Origin: GH45 sp965370965
GTDB taxonomy: Bacteria > Bacteroidota > Bacteroidia > Bacteroidales > SZUA-534
Reading direction: 5' to 3'
DNA: 64,000 nucleotides
Assembly: GCA_965370965.1 (NCBI GenBank)
Contig: CBDUWQ010000001.1
Location: forward strand, 1 to 64,000
Of the stretch, positions 63,107 through 64,000 are shown piece after piece. The position numbers and the translations under genes were made by a program. The notes under the pieces are model-generated. The model was not told the origin of the DNA, searched no databases, and saw nothing but the letters and a program-made list of their open reading frames with translations. The stretch's first letter is position 1; each line of letters begins with the position of its first letter.

Positions 63107-64000
63107 ATGAAAAAAATTGTAACACTATCGTTTGCTTTATTCTTTATTATAGGTGTGTTTGCTCAAAAAAAAACATTAACTATTGATGATTTTACAGGTT
63201 GGAATAAAATTGAAAAACGACAAATTTCAAGAAATGGAAAATTTGTTTGTTATGAGCTTAATAAACAAAAAGGCGATGGCAAGCTAATAGTTTATAATGC
63301 CATTAAAAAAACTAACGACACGATTTTATATGGTTATAGTGCCAGGTTTTCTCCATATTCAGACTTTATAGCCTTTAAAATAAAACCACAAGCAGATACC
63401 GTTCGTAAAGCAAAACTAGCCGAGGTAAAAAAAGATAAATTACCAAAAGACAGTATGGCTGTTTTTATTTTATCAACAAAGGAGTTGATAAAATACCCTA
63501 AAGTTAAATCATTTAAAATGCCTAAAGAAAATAGCTCGTGGTTAGCCTTTTTATTAGAGCATAAGCAAGCTGTTGAAGATACTGCTTATACGGATACAAG
63601 TAAAACTAAATTGGACATAAAAAAGACTGCTGCTAAAAAGGGAAAAGATAAAAAAAATAACGATTTAATTATTTTAAATCCTTTAACTCACAAGCAATTT
63701 ACATTTAACAGAGTTACCGAATATACAGTTTCAAAAAAAGGGATAAATATAGCCTTATTATCAAAAGTATATGATACAATTGATATATTTGCTGTTATAA
63801 TTATTAATCCTGAAATTGGTTCAATTGATACTCTAATTCAGGATTCAATTACTTTTAAAAAGCTGACATTGGATGAAAGCGGTAAACATCTGGCTTTTTT
63901 AGTTAGTAAGGACACCATTGATGATAAAGTTTTTACATTACAGTTTACCCATTTAAACAAGCCTGAAATAAAAACTATTGTTGACACTCTAACACCGGAG
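63107..64000 (+). CDS. S9-like (prolyl oligopeptidase family) secreted peptidase, 3' end cut
   Basis: The 298 visible residues start with a signal peptide (MKKIVTLSFALFFIIGVFAQ) and continue TIDDFTGWNKIEKRQISRNGKFVCYELNKQKGDGKLIVYNA, the beginning of the N-terminal propeller of Bacteroidota S9 peptidases. The catalytic alpha/beta-hydrolase domain lies beyond the window. Lys-rich insert (about 165-185) is unusual. The frame stays open to base 64000. Confidence 0.75.
   Translation, partial: MKKIVTLSFALFFIIGVFAQKKTLTIDDFTGWNKIEKRQISRNGKFVCYELNKQKGDGKLIVYNAIKKTNDTILYGYSARFSPYSDFIAFKIKPQADTVRKAKLAEVKKDKLPKDSMAVFILSTKELIKYPKVKSFKMPKENSSWLAFLLEHKQAVEDTAYTDTSKTKLDIKKTAAKKGKDKKNNDLIILNPLTHKQFTFNRVTEYTVSKKGINIALLSKVYDTIDIFAVIIINPEIGSIDTLIQDSITFKKLTLDESGKHLAFLVSKDTIDDKVFTLQFTHLNKPEIKTIVDTLTPE

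Overview
The window is AT-rich DNA from a member of the Bacteroidota, probably a Bacteroidia-like, anaerobic or facultative lineage. The evidence is SusC/SusD outer-membrane pairs, type IX secretion (T9SS) C-terminal sorting domains, GldF/GldG, DUF4421 and DUF6438 proteins, the rsfS-ftsH-DUF2007-cdsA-psd gene order, and promoters of the Bacteroidota TTTG/TAnnTTTG type. I saw no rRNA, tRNA, CRISPR array or intact transposase.

Layout. 1-2.4 kb holds a truncated membrane protein, sfsA, a DUF6438 lipoprotein and a small T9SS-sorted protein. 2.5-8.4 kb holds two paralogous secreted proteins built from 17-residue NxFxG repeats. 8.9-17.7 kb holds a broken carboxypeptidase-regulatory/TonB-receptor fragment, tex, a free-methionine-sulfoxide reductase, a TPR-PP2C phosphatase, thymidine kinase, an acidic protein with rsmI, and a LytTR regulator.

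18.0-37.9 kb is a starch/maltodextrin utilisation locus. Minus strand: periplasmic neopullulanase-like GH13, lipoprotein GH13, GH65 maltose-phosphorylase-like enzyme, beta-phosphoglucomutase, MFS sugar transporter, a decayed Bro-N gene and a LacI regulator. Plus strand: susC, susD, a SusE/F-like lipoprotein and a T9SS-exported GH13 amylase. The inferred route is surface hydrolysis, SusCD import, periplasmic trimming, MFS uptake, phosphorolysis to glucose plus beta-glucose-1-phosphate, and conversion to glucose-6-phosphate. LacI-type 12-mers lie upstream of susC and the transporter promoter, and a second 27-29 bp motif occurs near three promoters of the locus.

38.1-48.6 kb holds a DUF4421 protein with an AsmA-like protein, a redox cassette (NifX-like protein, thioredoxin-like protein with an unusual CX6C motif, thioredoxin reductase lacking the usual HRRDxxRA NADPH motif), yebC, gldF-gldG, a DUF4340 protein and dnaN. 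48.8-56.3 kb holds two TPR/PD40 proteins, a DnaQ-like exonuclease, a FAH-family hydrolase, birA and a histidine kinase/NarL regulator pair. 56.4-64 kb holds rsfS, ftsH, a DUF2007 protein, cdsA, psd, a 56-residue 2[4Fe-4S] ferredoxin, a CapD/FlaA1-type sugar dehydratase and the start of an S9-like peptidase.

Intergenic spaces carry several non-coding repeats. One is a 214-bp element with perfect 14-bp terminal inverted repeats and a 4-bp target duplication, which looks like a MITE. The most unusual functional candidates are the redox cassette and the regulatory sites of the maltodextrin locus.
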